Source: Pyropia yezoensis (taxonomy: Eukaryota > Rhodophyta > Bangiophyceae > Bangiales > Bangiaceae). From it: 64,000 nt of DNA. Where the stretch lies: the NCBI GenBank assembly GCA_009829735.1, contig CM020620.1, positions 15,473,186-15,537,185 of the forward strand, read 5' to 3'. A program made the translations under genes and the position numbers. Shown here piece after piece: positions 42,485-55,181 of this stretch (the first letter of the stretch is position 1; the number at the start of each line of letters is the position of its first letter). Under the pieces are notes generated by a model. That model was not told the DNA's origin and made no database searches. It worked only from the letters and a program-made list of their open reading frames with translations.

Positions 42485-43450
42485 TCACTCCTTCTCGCTC
42501 TCCAGCTCTTCGGCGAGCGCGTCCAGCTCCTCCGGCGTCAGCTCCGCGTACCGCTTGGCAATGACGCCCGCCTCGTACTCGCGCAGCTGGGTGGCGTAGG
42601 TCATCTGCTTGGAGCCGACGCGGTAAAAGTAGGTGCCAATCCAGCCGATCAGGCCCGTCACCGACACGAGACCGGTGGTTAGCTGGCCCGCCTTGATGTC
42701 AGGGATGCCCGCCGCCTGGAGGCCCGCCTTGAAGGCGAAAGCGCCAAACAGCAGGGCCGCCCCAAACTTGATCACATCCCCATTGGTGCGGAGGAAGCCG
42801 CCCGAGGCGGGGCGCTCGGGGGGGGTGGGCTACACAAACCGGAAGCGGGGGGACCACCAGAGGAGGAAGGGAGGCGACAGGGAGGACGGAGCGAATGAGG
42901 GGGGGGGGGGGGGGAGGGGGAGTTGGCGGGTGAAGCGGGGATTGGTAGACAGTGCAGCGAGAGCCAAATGGAAACGAAAAGGGGGACGGCACGGGGCACA
43001 CGGAAAACAACGGGGAGTGAGCATGGAGCCGGAAAAACTCCCAGACAGGGGGGCGCAAACGCCCATCACCCCACACAAAACGCCGCGCGCACGAAGCAGT
43101 GAAAGAGGGCAGGGAGGAGATTACAGGTCAAATGAGCAGTACCGCACAAGGCTGGTGGGCTCAGGGAGGACCCAAAGCAGGCAACCACCGCGCCCGCACC
43201 AGTGACGAAGACCACGTACCTCTCCTGCGGCGGCCTTGTCTGCCGCAGGCGACGCCTCACCGTTGCCGTCTGCCGCCGCCCGCCAGCGACGCCCCGCAGC
43301 GGCAGCCCGTGCCGGCCGCCGCAGCCGCGGGGCCGCGCCCCAGCGGGGCGCCCCCACCGGCCGGGCCCCACACCGGCCGCTCCGGGCGGCACGGACGGGG
43401 AGCGTCGCCGGCGAGGCCACGGCAAAGGCAGTCAGGCACGTCATGCTCAT
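42485..43450 (-). CDS. DUF3007 plastid protein, two exons
   Basis: Exon 1 is 43450-43220 (77 codons, ends GAG before donor GTACGT) and exon 2 is 42829-42485 (after TGTAG), both phase 0, with a 390-nt intron. The product has 191 residues. Exon 1 (MSMTCLTAFAVASPATLP..., rich in Ala/Arg/Ser) is typical of a chloroplast transit peptide. Exon 2 is the DUF3007 domain: two hydrophobic segments (IKFGAALLFGAFAF and GLVSVTGLIGWIGTYFYRV), then MTYATQLREYEAGV and an acidic ELTPEELDALAEELE end. The family occurs in cyanobacteria and plastid-bearing eukaryotes and is a small thylakoid or envelope membrane protein of unknown role. The next gene upstream is on the same strand. Confidence 0.85.
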
Positions 43451-44187
43451 GGGCGACTGAAAGCACTGGAAGAAGAAAACAGTATCAAAAAAATCAGGCG
43501 GGGGCGGCAAGTCGCCGGGAGAATAGACCGGAGCTCGAGGTGTGCCGGCGCGGAGGGGAAGCGTGCGATGGACACGCTGTACGCGAGCCAAACAGGAACT
43601 GCGTGGAAGGCGTCGGCTGTGCTGTTTTCACCCAACATCATTCGATATATCTCAAGTCGATTCTTGTTTTATTTTTGGTCAACAGCGGCGTTTTTCATCG
43701 AGATGTGTACTGTACGATGGTGAATGGCTCAACGAGCACATTATGAAGACATAAATATAAAATTTAGTGGGGGCAAGGGATGCCGCCTCAAAAAGAAACT
43801 GTCAAAAAAAAATACGACAGTGAATGACACGGCTGGGTGGGGTTTTACCGACGACATGGGACGGGCAGCTGCGCCTTTCTCAAGGAGCGTGCCGGGGGCC
43901 CCCGGGAGGTGGAAACGACGACCGCAGTGTGGAAAGGACGGGGTGATGCCAGCGAAGTCGACAACTGTGAGCTTGAGCAAAACCAAATCTTCGCCCTTTT
44001 TTCTCACTCATCAGGCTCCTCTCTGCCCACCACCCCCGACGCCGCTCCCCTCACCAAACACCTCCACTGCCACCCCCCACCCTACCACTTGCATTCTTCT
44101 CTTGCCCCCCGCCATTGACATCCTCCATCACCCCCACCATACGTGTTGAGGTCCCGCTCACCTCTGCACGAGCACCACTTCCACCCG
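43451..44187. other. Intergenic between two minus-strand genes
   Basis: Promoter region of the DUF3007 gene and 3' flank of the complex I gene. It includes an AT-rich patch (~43640-43830). I see no clear TATA box. Confidence 0.4.
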
Positions 44188-45133
44188 TCACTGTGCACCA
44201 ACAGAGCCGCCAACCGCCGCGCCCGTTGGCGCAAGCGCAGGAGCCGGCGCCTTCTCCTTCGGGTGGCCCAAACGCGCGGCCTCGATACCATTCTCAGCAT
44301 AACCGGTGAGGCGCCAAAAGCTCGCCTGCATGCCCGCCGCGAACGCCCCCGAGGCGCCCAGAGCAACAGCCATGTAAACCGATGGCATCCGGATCGTTGG
44401 CTTGCCTGAGAACAAAAAGGGGGCAGACGCAGAGAGGGGTCAAGAGCAGACAAGAGGGAGAAAAGGGAGCAGCACAGACCCAGCAAACGAAGGCAGTGGC
44501 AAGGGAAGAGAAACGGGGTGCACGAAGCGCAACAGTATCAACAAAATGAGGTTGGTCAGCGTCAGGCACACGCCGCATGACATAGCCGCTCACTACTCAA
44601 AACGGCGTCTGCATCCCCTCCGCCCCCCCGGCCATGACTGCGTCAAACCCACAGCGGGGCAATCGCCCTTAGGCTGAGCGATGACCACCGTCCACAAAGG
44701 CGGCGGCGACGGCGGTGGAGCGTCATCTGATGCGCGATCCTCATGTCCTCTGCCGCTGCTCCGCTCCCCCCGATCCCCTCCGCTCCCGCCCCCCTGCCCC
44801 CCCGCTCCCGAAACTCTAAATCGGAGCCGAACGTCTGTCGCCACATTGCTCGTCATCTGCCATCCTCCCCCCCCCTCACATCCCGGCCTCCCTATCCCTC
44901 TCCTCCTGGCCTCCATAACCCTCCGCCCCACACGGACTCCCCCTCCCCCCCCCCAACATGGCAGTCTGGTACGCACCAATGTAGTAACCAAATGGCGCAG
45001 ACACAGCCGACACACCCGCCAAAGCCGCCCAGTCGCCCGCCCGGAACGCTGCAATCGTCTCGCGAATGGTCGGGTAGGCTCGGAGCTGCGGATAGGGCGG
45101 GGTCGGGTAGGGGGTGGACCCGCCCTGGGCCAT
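44188..45133 (-). CDS. Mitochondrial complex I small subunit (21-kDa/NUXM-like), two exons
   Basis: Exon 1 is 45133-44977 and exon 2 is 44405-44188, with a 571-nt GT-AG intron in phase 1 (donor GTGCGT, acceptor GTTCTCAG). The product has 124 residues. The sequence follows the plant subunit of this family: YPQLRAYPTIRETIAAFRAGDW, then a hydrophobic segment (GVSAVSAPFGYYIGKP), IRMPSVYMAVALGASGAFAAG as a second membrane helix, and WRLTGYAENGIEAARLG. In plants this is a single small membrane-arm subunit of NADH:ubiquinone oxidoreductase in the inner mitochondrial membrane. The C-terminal ~25 residues are Pro/Ala-rich. The splice model reconstitutes a continuous family motif across the junction. 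Confidence 0.75.
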
Positions 45134-45659
45134 GACAGCGAACGAGAGCGACCGGACGTGCAAAATTCTCACGACAGAAAGAACAGGTCCAAGAAGAAAG
45201 AAAGAATACGAGGAGGGGTACGGCGCGAAGCACACAAGTCGGATGCCGTGGGGATGGTGACAAGAGGGAGAGAGAAACGGCCAAGTTGTCTAAGACGGGG
45301 CGGCAAGGTGCGGCAAGCAGGAACGAGGTGTCCAGAACACATCACGAGAGGATCCATTCCTTGACCCTGGTAGTTCTTAAATTAATACATCCGCAGAAGA
45401 AGAGCCCCATGGAGGCTACTTCAGGACACTTACTCATTCCCCGTAATAGCTCTGTTTTTCGGAGACTGTGCCTTCAGCTCATGGCAGGCGCGATCCTAGC
45501 GTGCCTGGAGTAATCGGGGCCTCTTCCCTACGACGCAGTCTTCCGGTCGTACGCTGCTGATGCGGGGGGGGGAGGCCAATGGCGGCTTGTTCGGATGGGG
45601 GAGTCGTCCGGTCGGTGGAGGTGGCGCCGGTGGTGATCTAGCGGTGTCTGGTAGGTGGC
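45134..45659. other. 5' flank of the complex I gene and intergenic
   Basis: Purine-rich on the plus strand up to ~45300, so pyrimidine-rich on the gene strand, as before other starts in this window. No gene is seen. Confidence 0.4.
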
Positions 45660-46600
45660 GGCGGCGGGACGGCAATTGCGACGACGGCAACGCTAGCGAC
45701 GGTGGCGACGGCGGCGACGTTGATGATGACGGAGATGGCAGCGGTGGCGATGGCGACAGCAACGGCGCCGGCGACGGCGACGGTGACGTTGATGGCGACG
45801 GCGACGGTGACGGCGGCGACGGTTGTGTCCCGTCGCCGGCCACCAGGCGGGGTCGCCACTTCCGCGGTGGTCATCGAAGAGGGGGCCGGGGCGGGGGGCA
45901 GGCGGCAGCGGCGGCGGCGACGGCGGCGGCGGCGGCTGCGGGGGGGTGTGGCGCCCTCAGCTGAACTCTGGCCGTCACCGCCGTGCTTCCCGCGCGTCTG
46001 TGCGCCTGGCCGCTGCTGCGGTGGCGGCGACTGCCACGGCGGGGGGGGTTGCTGACCATGCTGGGGGGAGTGGGGGTCACTAAGTTGGAGAGGGGAGCCC
46101 CTACCGTCCACCGCGGCAGCCACCTTGGCTGCGTCGTCCGTAGCCGAGGGGGGAGGCCGCGCCCCGCACAGCGGTGTCCGCGACCCTGCCTGGCGGCGCG
46201 TCGCCGCGGCCGTGGCGGCGGCCGTGGCCGTGGCGTCGACGGCGCCGGCGGCGGCGCCGCCCACGGGCAGCAGCCGTCGGCCACGGTCATCTATTGCCGT
46301 CACCGCTGCAGCGGCGGCAGCCGCTGCCAAATTACGGTGTCGGCGGCAGCGGTGGTGGCGGCGGTGGCGGCAGCCTGCATGGCGGCAGTGGTGGCGGGCG
46401 GGGCGGGGCGCACGCCCCCGCCGGGTGGGGGCGGGGCGCCTGCGGCGCTGGCGGTGCCAGTGCCAGAGGCAATGGCGACGGCAGAGACGGCCACCGGTGG
46501 ACGTGACTCCGCCGCCGCCGCCGCCGCCGCCGCCGCCAGCGCTGCCACCGCGGCAGCGGATGCGACGGCTGTGGGGGTGGCCCGCGTTGGCAGCACCGGC
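45660..46600. repeat. GAC/GGC/GCG trinucleotide-rich region
   Basis: Interrupted triplets give long open frames on both strands (Gly/Asp, Ala/Thr or Arg-rich). One minus frame starting near 46890 begins with a hydrophobic, signal-like stretch, but no domain follows. I do not call a gene. Confidence 0.5.
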
Positions 46601-47232
46601 GGCGGCACCGGCGGCAGCGGCACCGTCTTGCGCCCCCGCTTGCACGCCTGGGACGGCTGCCGGTAGCCGACGGGTGCACAAAGTGGGCCTTGTCGTCCGC
46701 TCCGTTACGTCCGCCGCAGAGGTGTTTGTGGTGGAGGGGGAGCGGGGGGGCGGTCTGCCTGGGGGTACGGTGCGGGGGGGTACACGAGGGCAGCAATGAC
46801 GCGGCGCCGTCGACACCGCCAATGCTGCTGACAAGAACAGCACCGACACCAATACACAGCAGGCCGACCGACACCCCAGGAAGTCGACGCCCAAGCGTCT
46901 GTTTGCGCACCGTCACCACAGTGGAGGGAATGTTTATCGCACCATGCGATGCCCACTCGCAAAGCGCACCTCCCACTCGCACTCACGCGCTCGCCACCCC
47001 CCTCACCACCCCTCTCCATCGCAAGCCCCAATCAACCACGCTTCAAAAACACCCAAGCTCCCCTCTCCCAACATGCACAACACGTACTCACGCTCCCCGC
47101 AACACTCCACCTCAACAGCTCCCCCACCCACACCTCCCCCACCCACACCGCAGCAACGACTCCAGTGAACTCGGACGAAAAATGAAAAAACCGCGTCCCC
47201 CGGCGTCCAGCCCTTCTCGTGTCCACGTCGCC
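46601..47232. other. Intergenic, no gene recognised
   Basis: C/A-rich sequence at ~46930-47170 encodes only Pro/Thr/His strings. Confidence 0.35.
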
Positions 47233-47405
47233 CGTGAGGTGCTGCTCGCCCGCATTGTGCCGCTCGCACGCCTTGCGCCGCTCGCCAGCCTTGTGCCGCA
47301 GGCCCACCTTTTGTCGCTCGCACGCCTTGTGCTGGTCGCTCGCCTTGTGCCGATCGCCCGCCTTGCTCCACTCCCCCGCCTTTTGCCGCTTACCCGCCGA
47401 CTTGT
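47233..47405. repeat. 15-bp minisatellite, about 11 copies
   Basis: Degenerate tandem copies of CTTGTGCCGCTCGCC. Because the unit is a multiple of three, all frames stay open, giving a five-residue peptide repeat on the minus strand (KAGER-like). Confidence 0.8.
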
Positions 47406-48070
47406 CGCCTTCAGCAGCTGCGACCACACCGCCTGCACTGAGTCCCAGCAACCGCACCGCCACCAACACGACCCCCTCAGGCACTCCAACGCCACAACAG
47501 CAACAGCAGCACGCCCACCCCCTCTGACACGCCAACAGCTCAACAGGACATCCCCCCCCTCGAGTCACTCCACCCACCGGCTGGCCGCCTGGCCTCATGG
47601 CCCACCCTCCACCCCCCAGCCGGACCCCGTCCCTCCTCCCCCTCACCTCATTCCCTGGCGGTCCCGTAGCGGCGCCCCCCCGACCGGCCTCTTGCCCTCC
47701 GCCCTGGCCAGTCTTATCTGCCCGACCCCACAACCCCTGGCAGCCTCTTCTGCACCACGTCCCGACCAGCCTCGCTTCCCATCCCCCCCCGGCTGGCCTC
47801 GTCGACCCCCCCCCCCCGCCCATCCTCTGCTTCCTCGGCAGCCTCCAACCTGCCCTCTCCCGGCCAGCCTCTCTTACCACCACTCCCCGGCTGGCCTCCC
47901 GCTCACGTCATCCCCGTACGTCCATCATCACCAACCAAAGCAGGCCGCACGGCCGCCCCTGCCCACACGCCGTCGCCAAGGCGCACCAGGCTACCGACGG
48001 GACAGGGGCAGCAGGGCGTGATTAGCGGTGGTGGTGGTGTGGTGGTGGTGGAGTATTGGTGGTGGTGTTG
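47406..48070. other. Intergenic with degenerate C-rich repeats
   Basis: Irregular recurrence of CCGGCTGGCCTC-like words between ~47690 and 47900. No gene. Confidence 0.4.
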
Positions 48071-48620
48071 GGCGTGGAAAGGGGTGGTGGTGTTGGGTGT
48101 GGGGTGGGGTGGTGGTGCTGGTTGTGGGATGGGGTGGTCTGTCGGCGTGGGGGCGACCGGCGGCGGCGGTTAAATAGGACGGCCGGGCGCCCGAGGTGGG
48201 TGCGTAGTCCCCGTGCACCGGGCGGCGTTGGCATCCATCCCCCCCCCCCCGACCCCCCTCCCGGCCCCCCCAGCCGCACCCGCACCGCCCCCCCTCCCCC
48301 CGCCGCGCCCGTACACCGCCCCCCCCCCCGCTGCCCGCACAGAAGCAGTCTGCAAACCCGCCTGCTGCCAGGTGGCCGTTCCGGGCTGCGGCTGCGGCCG
48401 TTGCCCGGAACGTGCGGCGAGCAATCATCCCACGGCGTTGGTGGCCCGGCGGAAGCGCTGCGCCGCAGGCGGAGATAGCGCGGGCGCCCAGGGTCGTTCC
48501 CCCGCTCCCTACAGTGGGCGGGGAAGGGCGGTAGAATGCACTTCGGGGAGCGGGGCAGTGGCCCTGAGGACCCACCTGTGCGCCGGCCATTGCCGCATGG
48601 CAAGGGGAGCCGCCAAAGCC
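48071..48620 (-). repeat. Left arm of a 550-bp inverted repeat
   Basis: The reverse complement matches 61276-61825 almost base for base and with the same length. The arm contains a TATTTAA core-promoter-like word (48171-48177, minus) and a conserved pseudo-ORF. The arms lie 12.7 kb apart and bracket the CACTA-like gene pair. Confidence 0.9.
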
Positions 48621-50426
48621 CTCCCGTGCGGCCGTTAGCAGCACCGGGTGCGGGTGGATGGCCGAGCGATGGCAGGGGGGTGGCAGGGGTGGAGGGATGA
48701 GGGGGGGATGCACCGCACCCAACGCGGGCTGTGCATCGGCCTCCGCGGGATCGCCTGCCCGCCGCGTGACGCGTCGGACGCAAGCGACGGACAGCAAAGG
48801 GGAGTGGGGCAGTAGTGTTGCCAAAGTGGGGGCGGTGGCCCCTCGCGCCGCGGCGAGGGCCGCTTGGCCCGGGGAGACGCCTGCCCCCACCGCATCTCCT
48901 CTCCCCCCCCAAGCCGCAACCCACGTACACCCCACCCGCCACCACTAAATTTAGTAGGCTAGGCTGCTTCACGACCGCAAGTTCCGGTGTGGAACCGTAC
49001 TCCTGCGCACGTTACGGCAGAGCCCCTGACCAGGGGGGACCTGATGTGGTGTGAAGGGGTGGGTGGCTGGAGGGGGTGCGGTTGAGGAGGGCAGACTCGT
49101 TGGGGATGGCCAAGCGGCCACCCGAGGTGCTGGGAGTGCCAAAAAACACCCCCGCTGATTCCCCCGCCCCAGCCGTTGCCAAAAGTCTCCCTCGGGAGCC
49201 TTGCGTGGACAAGAAAAAATTGGTGAGCAACCACACAGAAGGTTGCCATAGCCTGTCCATCGTCACGTACTCCCCAACCCGAAATCGCACGCCTGTTTTG
49301 TTACGCCAGCGATGCACCAAAAACGCTGCACGACACCAGGCTTTGATGGACCTTGATGGGGCCGCGATTTCGCACCCGCGTTGGGGCCTGCTGCACCGCC
49401 GTGCCACCCTGCCTTGACAAGAATGGTCGTCTGTCTGAGCCGTGTGGGCCAATCAGAGGCCTGTGATCAGCTGTCCAAGTCCAAGGTGAGGACTTGGAGT
49501 TTGGTGCCCATGCTGAGTGAGTAACTCGTTCTGCCTGCGATCAATGCACGCCTGGGGGGTGGAGGCTGCAGCTACCGCAGCGCAGCTGCCGCTGCCTGTT
49601 GCGCCTCGGGATCCTGCTCACTGCACGCAGCAGTCGTGCGCTCTGCCGCCGGCGCCGTCGCTGTCGCCGCCAACATCTGCGCCACGTGCATCATTCCCGG
49701 TGGCAGGGGGCCGTGGTGCGTCGGGTCGTTGCGGTGGTGGCGGCGCAAGGCTCCAGCAGGATGGCCAGCCACCGCTCCTTTTCTTGTCCAGCATACGCCG
49801 GCTGCCTAACCTTTTATAGGACGAGGCTTTCTTTGGACAGTCGGGGGGAGGGGACTGTTCCCAGGCCACGCGACATGTCCACTTTTGTGCTGCACACGGA
49901 CCAGCACTTGGGTTGAGGGGCGCGGGAGGAGAACGTGGTGGGCCTGTTGTTCATAAAAACAGCAGCATGCCCCATGCGGAATCACTACAGGCGCAGGCCC
50001 GTGACGGTAGCTGACAACGCCCAGCAGGCACAGGCGTTGCACTGATGCGTCGTGGTATCACACCCGCTGGAACGCTACAGTGCCGCTCCCTACGCGGAAC
50101 CCCACTCTTGTTGCCTTCGCTCCTGTCGTCGAACTTCCGGCCGGCCACCATCTAATGTAGTGCATAAAGCACGACCGCACAGCCACACATGTCGCATGTC
50201 GCCTACAGGACACAGCAGATGCACATGAGGATTGCTATTGAGACAATGAAAGCAAGACTACCCAGTTGTTGTCAACATGGACCTATGATGGAGCAAACAA
50301 CAGTGCCTCCCCAACAAGCGTGTGGAGAGGAGGACCGAGCGCACTAAAGGACAAAGCACACTGTACAGTGAGTACCAAGACGCCGATGCCCTCAAAGCAG
50401 CGCAAGACGTCCAACCCTTCGAGGTC
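48621..50426. other. No gene recognised
   Basis: A 12-bp palindrome ACTAAATTTAGT occurs at ~48945. Short minus-strand frames (for example 49772-49572, Ala/Gln-rich) have no domain. It probably includes the left end of the CACTA-like element, whose TIR I could not identify. Confidence 0.35.
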
Positions 50427-52174
50427 TTACTCCTCCATGGCGTCGACAAGACCGGCCTCCAAAGCGGCCACGTCGAGCGCCTCCTCCTCGAGGAGCTCTT
50501 CAGACTCCACAAGGTCGTCCTTGTCCAGCTTGCCACGGTCATCGTCACCGCCGTCAACGAGGCGAAAGCCGCGGGCGGGCAGGTCATGCATGGGCAACAG
50601 GTCGTCCAAGCGCGGCACCTCCGCGGCAAACTCGGTGTAAATGCCACCGGCCAGGCCGGCCCGGCGCTGGGGCTTCATGCCTGCCGCTTTCTCCAGCTCG
50701 CCACGAACGATAGCGCTCACGATGGAGACGTGCCCAACCGTACAGTCCACGTACTCCCCACCGCCAACGGTTTTGGACGCAACGACGCGCTTGCCTGCGC
50801 CAAGCATCAGCATAAACTGCTTCACCGTCTCGACCATCGCCGGGTAGCCCTGGTCCGACTCGATGTAGCCCTCTTCGTGCAGCCACCCTTCCGCAGTCGC
50901 CTTATCCATCAGGTCCGCCACAACCTGGAGGTCAGCAGCCGACTGCCGCTTGCGCTTGCCGGTCTTGGTGCGCGGGGCGGGGGTGAAGACGCCGATGTGC
51001 TCGAAGTAGACGGGGATGATGACCTCTTTGTACGCCTGCACCGTATGAGAGCGGCTGCGCATGAGGAGGGACCGCACGCGCATCGAGGTTGTCTTGCTCC
51101 TTCGCGCTGGGTAAATCTTCCGGCTCATGGCGTAGATGCGCGCATCCTCTTCGTTGATCATGAGCTCGTCCTCGATGGCCATGTGCATCAAGTCCGTGTA
51201 GTGATCGGCGTTGAGGTACACGCGGCGCGTCAGGAGGGTGGTCGCCGTCTCTTCCTTGGAGTAGGCGCGCAGGCGGTTGCGAATGCGCATAAGCTCAGCC
51301 TGGTTCTTCTTGGCGGTCTCCAGGTCCGCCTTAATGGCGTCCATGTCGCCCTTGTCGAGCCCCACCTTCTGCTTGAGGTCAGTGAGGCCAGCACTGGTAT
51401 CGGCCTTCAATGAGTGGATGCCCTTGGCGACCTGCTCCAGCACCTTCCCCTGTGACTGCAGCTGATGGCCAAACTTGTTCACTGTGTCGGTGAGCTCCTC
51501 GACACTCGCAGACGTACCGTTCACGTCGAGACGAATGGGCCTCAGTCCCACCGAAACAGCGTGCGCCAGGGCATAACCGGACTCAGACAGCACCGGAGTC
51601 CCGTCATGAAGCTTGTTGGCACTCAGGGTGGGCGACATCGCGGGAATACCCCGCGGCACGGCAGCGGCAGCCGACGAGGGCTGCGCGGACGGATTCTTCG
51701 GTCCCTTGCCCTTCTTGCTCTGCGCACGGGCTTGGCCCAGGTGCGCGCCCCCGCGCCCAGTGGTAGAAGGGCCGCTGGCCGACGCCCCACCGCGCTGTAG
51801 GGTAGGCGTCGCACAGAGAGACGCCCCTCCGCCCGACGAGCCGGCAGGCGCAAAGCGTAACAGCGACGCCGTTGCTCCCGCTCCAGACGCAGATGGCACA
51901 GCCCGTGACGCCACCGCGGGAGCACGCTGGCCACTGGGGGACACACTCGCAGCGGCCACGCGCGGCATAGATGCGGCCGGCACAGCCTGGGATGCCCCGC
52001 CGGCGATCGGCGTGTCAGTGGTGGGCCCACGAGCGGCGGCCAAGTGACGAGCCGGCGTGCCCGGCGTGCCAGAGCCGCGAGAATTACCTCGCCCAGTGGA
52101 AGCGCTAGCTGGAAGCCCTCGAGGCGCGCGCACGCGACGGCGCCCGGGCAACGGAGACCCAGAGACGATCGGCA

Positions 52175-52208
<34 letters not shown>

Positions 52209-52850
52209 GCCAATCGAGGGAGCCCCATCAACCGATGAAGCCCCGCGAGACGAAGCCCCCGTCGGCGGCCGGACGAACGCGCGAGTGTTGGGACGTTCCG
52301 GCGCTGGCAGGGGCGGGGCCGGTGCGCTGGGTGCAGGCAGATTGTTCAGAAGAGCACCAAGAGGGTCGGGCCCGTCGTTGGCAATGGCCGGCGGCAGGAG
52401 GGCCGTGCTGGGGCCTCCCAGCTGCGTGCGGTCCACGGCTGCCACGACGCGAGCAGAGTACGTCGGCTTCGCGGGCCCACCTGCCGCTGCGGCTGCCAGC
52501 GGACCGACAGAGGGTTGAGCCGCCGGCGGGTCGGGGTTGAGCAGGCCCGCGTCAAACGGTGCCCCAAACTGGCTCGTATCACCCGGCGCAGAGAACGGCA
52601 GCGATCCCATGAGCTGCGGCGCAGCCGGGGGGACGCCGGGCATGATGAGCGGCGGGGGGGGGACACCGTACGGGTCGGGCATGGTGTTCAGCTGGGGCAG
52701 CAGGTGAGGGCGCGGTGTGATGTACGTGCGACCTTGACCACAGCTCGGACCTGCCGGCAGCCCCTGGTTGCCCACAGGCATCGGCGTAGACGGGCGCGAA
52801 GAGCCCCCGTCAAACGCCATCGGCGTGGCGGTGTGGTCGCACGGAGCCAT
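50427..52850 (-). CDS. Accessory protein of the CACTA-like element (coiled-coil, unknown)
   Basis: An 807-residue protein from the ATG at 52848-52850 (MAPCDHTATPMAF), about 180 bp downstream of a minus-strand TATA box. Residues 1-430 are Pro/Ala/Ser/Gly-rich. Residues ~470-560 form a coiled coil (SVEELTDTVNKFGHQL, LKADTSAGLTDLKQ, ADLETAKKNQAELMRIRNRL). A folded-looking basic domain follows (LTRRVYLNADHYTDLMH, YAMSRKIYPARR, KTGKRKRQ). It ends in an acidic tail (ESEELLEEEALDVAALEAG). I do not recognise the family. It is divergent from the transposase at 55289, a layout recalling TnpA plus TnpD of plant CACTA elements. That partnership is inference. Confidence 0.6.
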
Positions 52851-53027
52851 CAAGACGACCTTGGATCGGTAGCACAAAGAAAGAGCTAGACAGCGGCACG
52901 TGCACGGACGACAGCGGGCAGGCAGAAAAGAGTGTAGAGGGGAGAGCAAGGCAGGGCGGAAAGGATAGATGGAAGAAAGGGGGGTGAGGAGCGAGGAGAC
53001 CAGCGGCAAGGCGCGCACCCGCACGGG

Positions 53028-53035
53028 TTCTTATA
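53028..53035 (-). promoter_or_regulatory. TATA box of the accessory gene
   Basis: TATAAGAA on the minus strand, 178 bp upstream of the chosen start, in otherwise GC-rich sequence. Confidence 0.6.
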
Positions 53036-55181
53036 CCCGGCGATCAGCGAGGAGGGACAAAGAGGTGCAAGTCCGCGTGCAACGGCGTCCCGGCAGAGGC
53101 CCGCAGGCCGTCTGTCACACTGCTCGTCGCCCCGATCGACGGTGACAAGGGGGGGGTTCACCAGCGGGCGGTGCCAAGCGGAAAGCCATTGTTCGAGTAG
53201 GGCGTTAGCAGCGAACTCCAGCGCCAAGTCACGCCCCACCGTTATGCAAAGTGCACGCGTGAGAACCACGAGCGAGCTGAGCACGCACTGCGTCGAGTCG
53301 CACTCCCTGCCCACCAAAGACACTCGGCTCACCTCTGGGAGCCCCGTCCAGGCGGTAGGTCCACGGGCAGTAGTCACGCCGCCCGACGAGTGCTCCGGTC
53401 TGCGCCGCCTGGTGTGTACGATAGTGCTAGGGTGGCGCTGCGTGATCGTCGGGAGCAAGCGGAAGCGCGCGTCCGAGCAGTCGCCACGCGTCTCTACGCG
53501 GCCGACAGAGCGCCAACGGCGCGCCTTGGTCTCCGCGCGGATTCAGATGGGCCATGAAAGCCACGTCTCACTTCGGCACCCTCGGGCGTGACAGCGGGAG
53601 GCGCGGAGATCCATGCTCCTTGGCGACCGTGAGGGGGTCGGCCGGCGACGCGTTGATACGTAAACACTGGCCGACAGCGTCTCAACATGCACTGGGCAAA
53701 GGCGCGCTCGGTCCCCACTGCGCACTCCAGGGTGGATCTCAAGGCAAAGGAAAGCGCGCGCAGAGTGAGGCTGGGCAGAAGTTGACATGCCGAAAAAAAA
53801 TACTTCCACGTATTTGGCACTGAACGCCGCTTAACCGCGCCGTGGCGGGCTGCTGGGCACCTTAACACCTGAAAGGGCACGTAATAACGGTGGATTAGGT
53901 GCAAAACGAGGCTGATAGGTGGCTTGCCACGACTATTTTTTTTATTTGACTCGTACGTTGTGCACTTGCAGAGCCATTCCTTGGTGTTCAAATCTTGAGC
54001 GGCCACGTCACGTTCCCATGATCGACGCCAGCGCTTGGCCACCACAGGCGGGGACAGCGTGGCGCGCGTCCAAGGCCCCCACTTGGCGCGCAGATCGAGC
54101 ACTGTCTCAACCGTGCCCGTGGTCACCTCTCGCCGCATGACGCCGAATCCGCCGATGACCTTGGTCGGCGTGGACCGCAGGATGGACCCCGCAAAGCCAA
54201 GGTGCCCTGTGACCCCTGACTTCGAGCACCGATTGGCTGGCAGGGAGGCTCCTGCTTGAGGCGTCCGCTGATGTGCGCCGGCTCACTTGCTGTGGGTCCC
54301 CTGGTGTCGGCTTGCGCGATGAGTTTTGTCGTCATTGGGCCCAGCAAAGCTTCTACGATGCGGGGCTGCCTGTGGCGCCTCAACGCACAGGAGACAGCCT
54401 TGTGGCGCCGTCTTCTGGGACCTGTGGAGCGGGACGTCGCCGGTCCTTCGAGTCAGTGCACGGTATGATGCATCGGTGGGAGGGGTTGCCCTCTTGGCGG
54501 TTTTGAGAGGCGCGGGCTCCGCGCGCAGCTCCTTCCACCCCACTGGACGTTTTGTGTGGCGCGAGGCATGCAAGGCGTGCTGTTGATTGACAGTGCCCAT
54601 CAGAGCGTCGCGCGGAGGGCCACGGCACACGCTGCGCCACTTGGTTGGCTCCCGCCAACCTGCTGGGAGCCCTCGGCGGGAGCGCACGCACAGGCTACCC
54701 CCCTGCGCCTGTTGCTCCTTCTCGCGCGCTTTGTGGCCGCTTCCTCGCGCTGTGTATGTTTGTGCTCCTTCCGTTTTTGTCGCTTGCATTTCGCGCGACT
54801 CGCTGGCCTCTGTGTCCTCCACTTTTGCCCCTCTGTGCTTCATACTTGTTTCGCTCTTGTCGTCCTAACCGTTATGGTCACCCTAGCGTCGGATGGACCC
54901 TCGTCGTGCGTGCCGCTTGTCTCCCGCGTTTTCGTGTTGTTGCCATTGCAGTCCTGCTACCGGATGAGCGTTGCAATGCTTTCGCTTGCATCGTGCGGCA
55001 GTGCTCACTATGCCGCCGCGCGCGCATCGTCGCGGCCCAGTGGCCGTTCCGCGTTTTCGTGGTGCGTTTGAGGCTCTCCCCCTGTGGTGTGCAGCGTGGG
55101 TTGGGAGACCGCAGTGTTCGTGCCGGTGTGGGTGAGGCAGCCACCGTGCGCTCGGGTCGAGGTCTCCCGCCCGCTCGTGCT
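53036..55181. other. Divergent intergenic region of the CACTA-like element
   Basis: 2.1 kb separates the two divergent promoters. It has overlapping open frames with balanced composition but no domains. It may carry regulatory repeats or an unrecognised exon. Confidence 0.4.

Noticed and set aside
45638-46894. 418-codon minus-strand frame with signal-like start
   Set aside because: The start is a TTG and the body is trinucleotide repeat; no conserved segment.
49985-50161. CACTACA ... TGTAGTG as termini of a small CACTA element
   Set aside because: Only 7 bp of inversion and unrelated inner sequence; likely chance.
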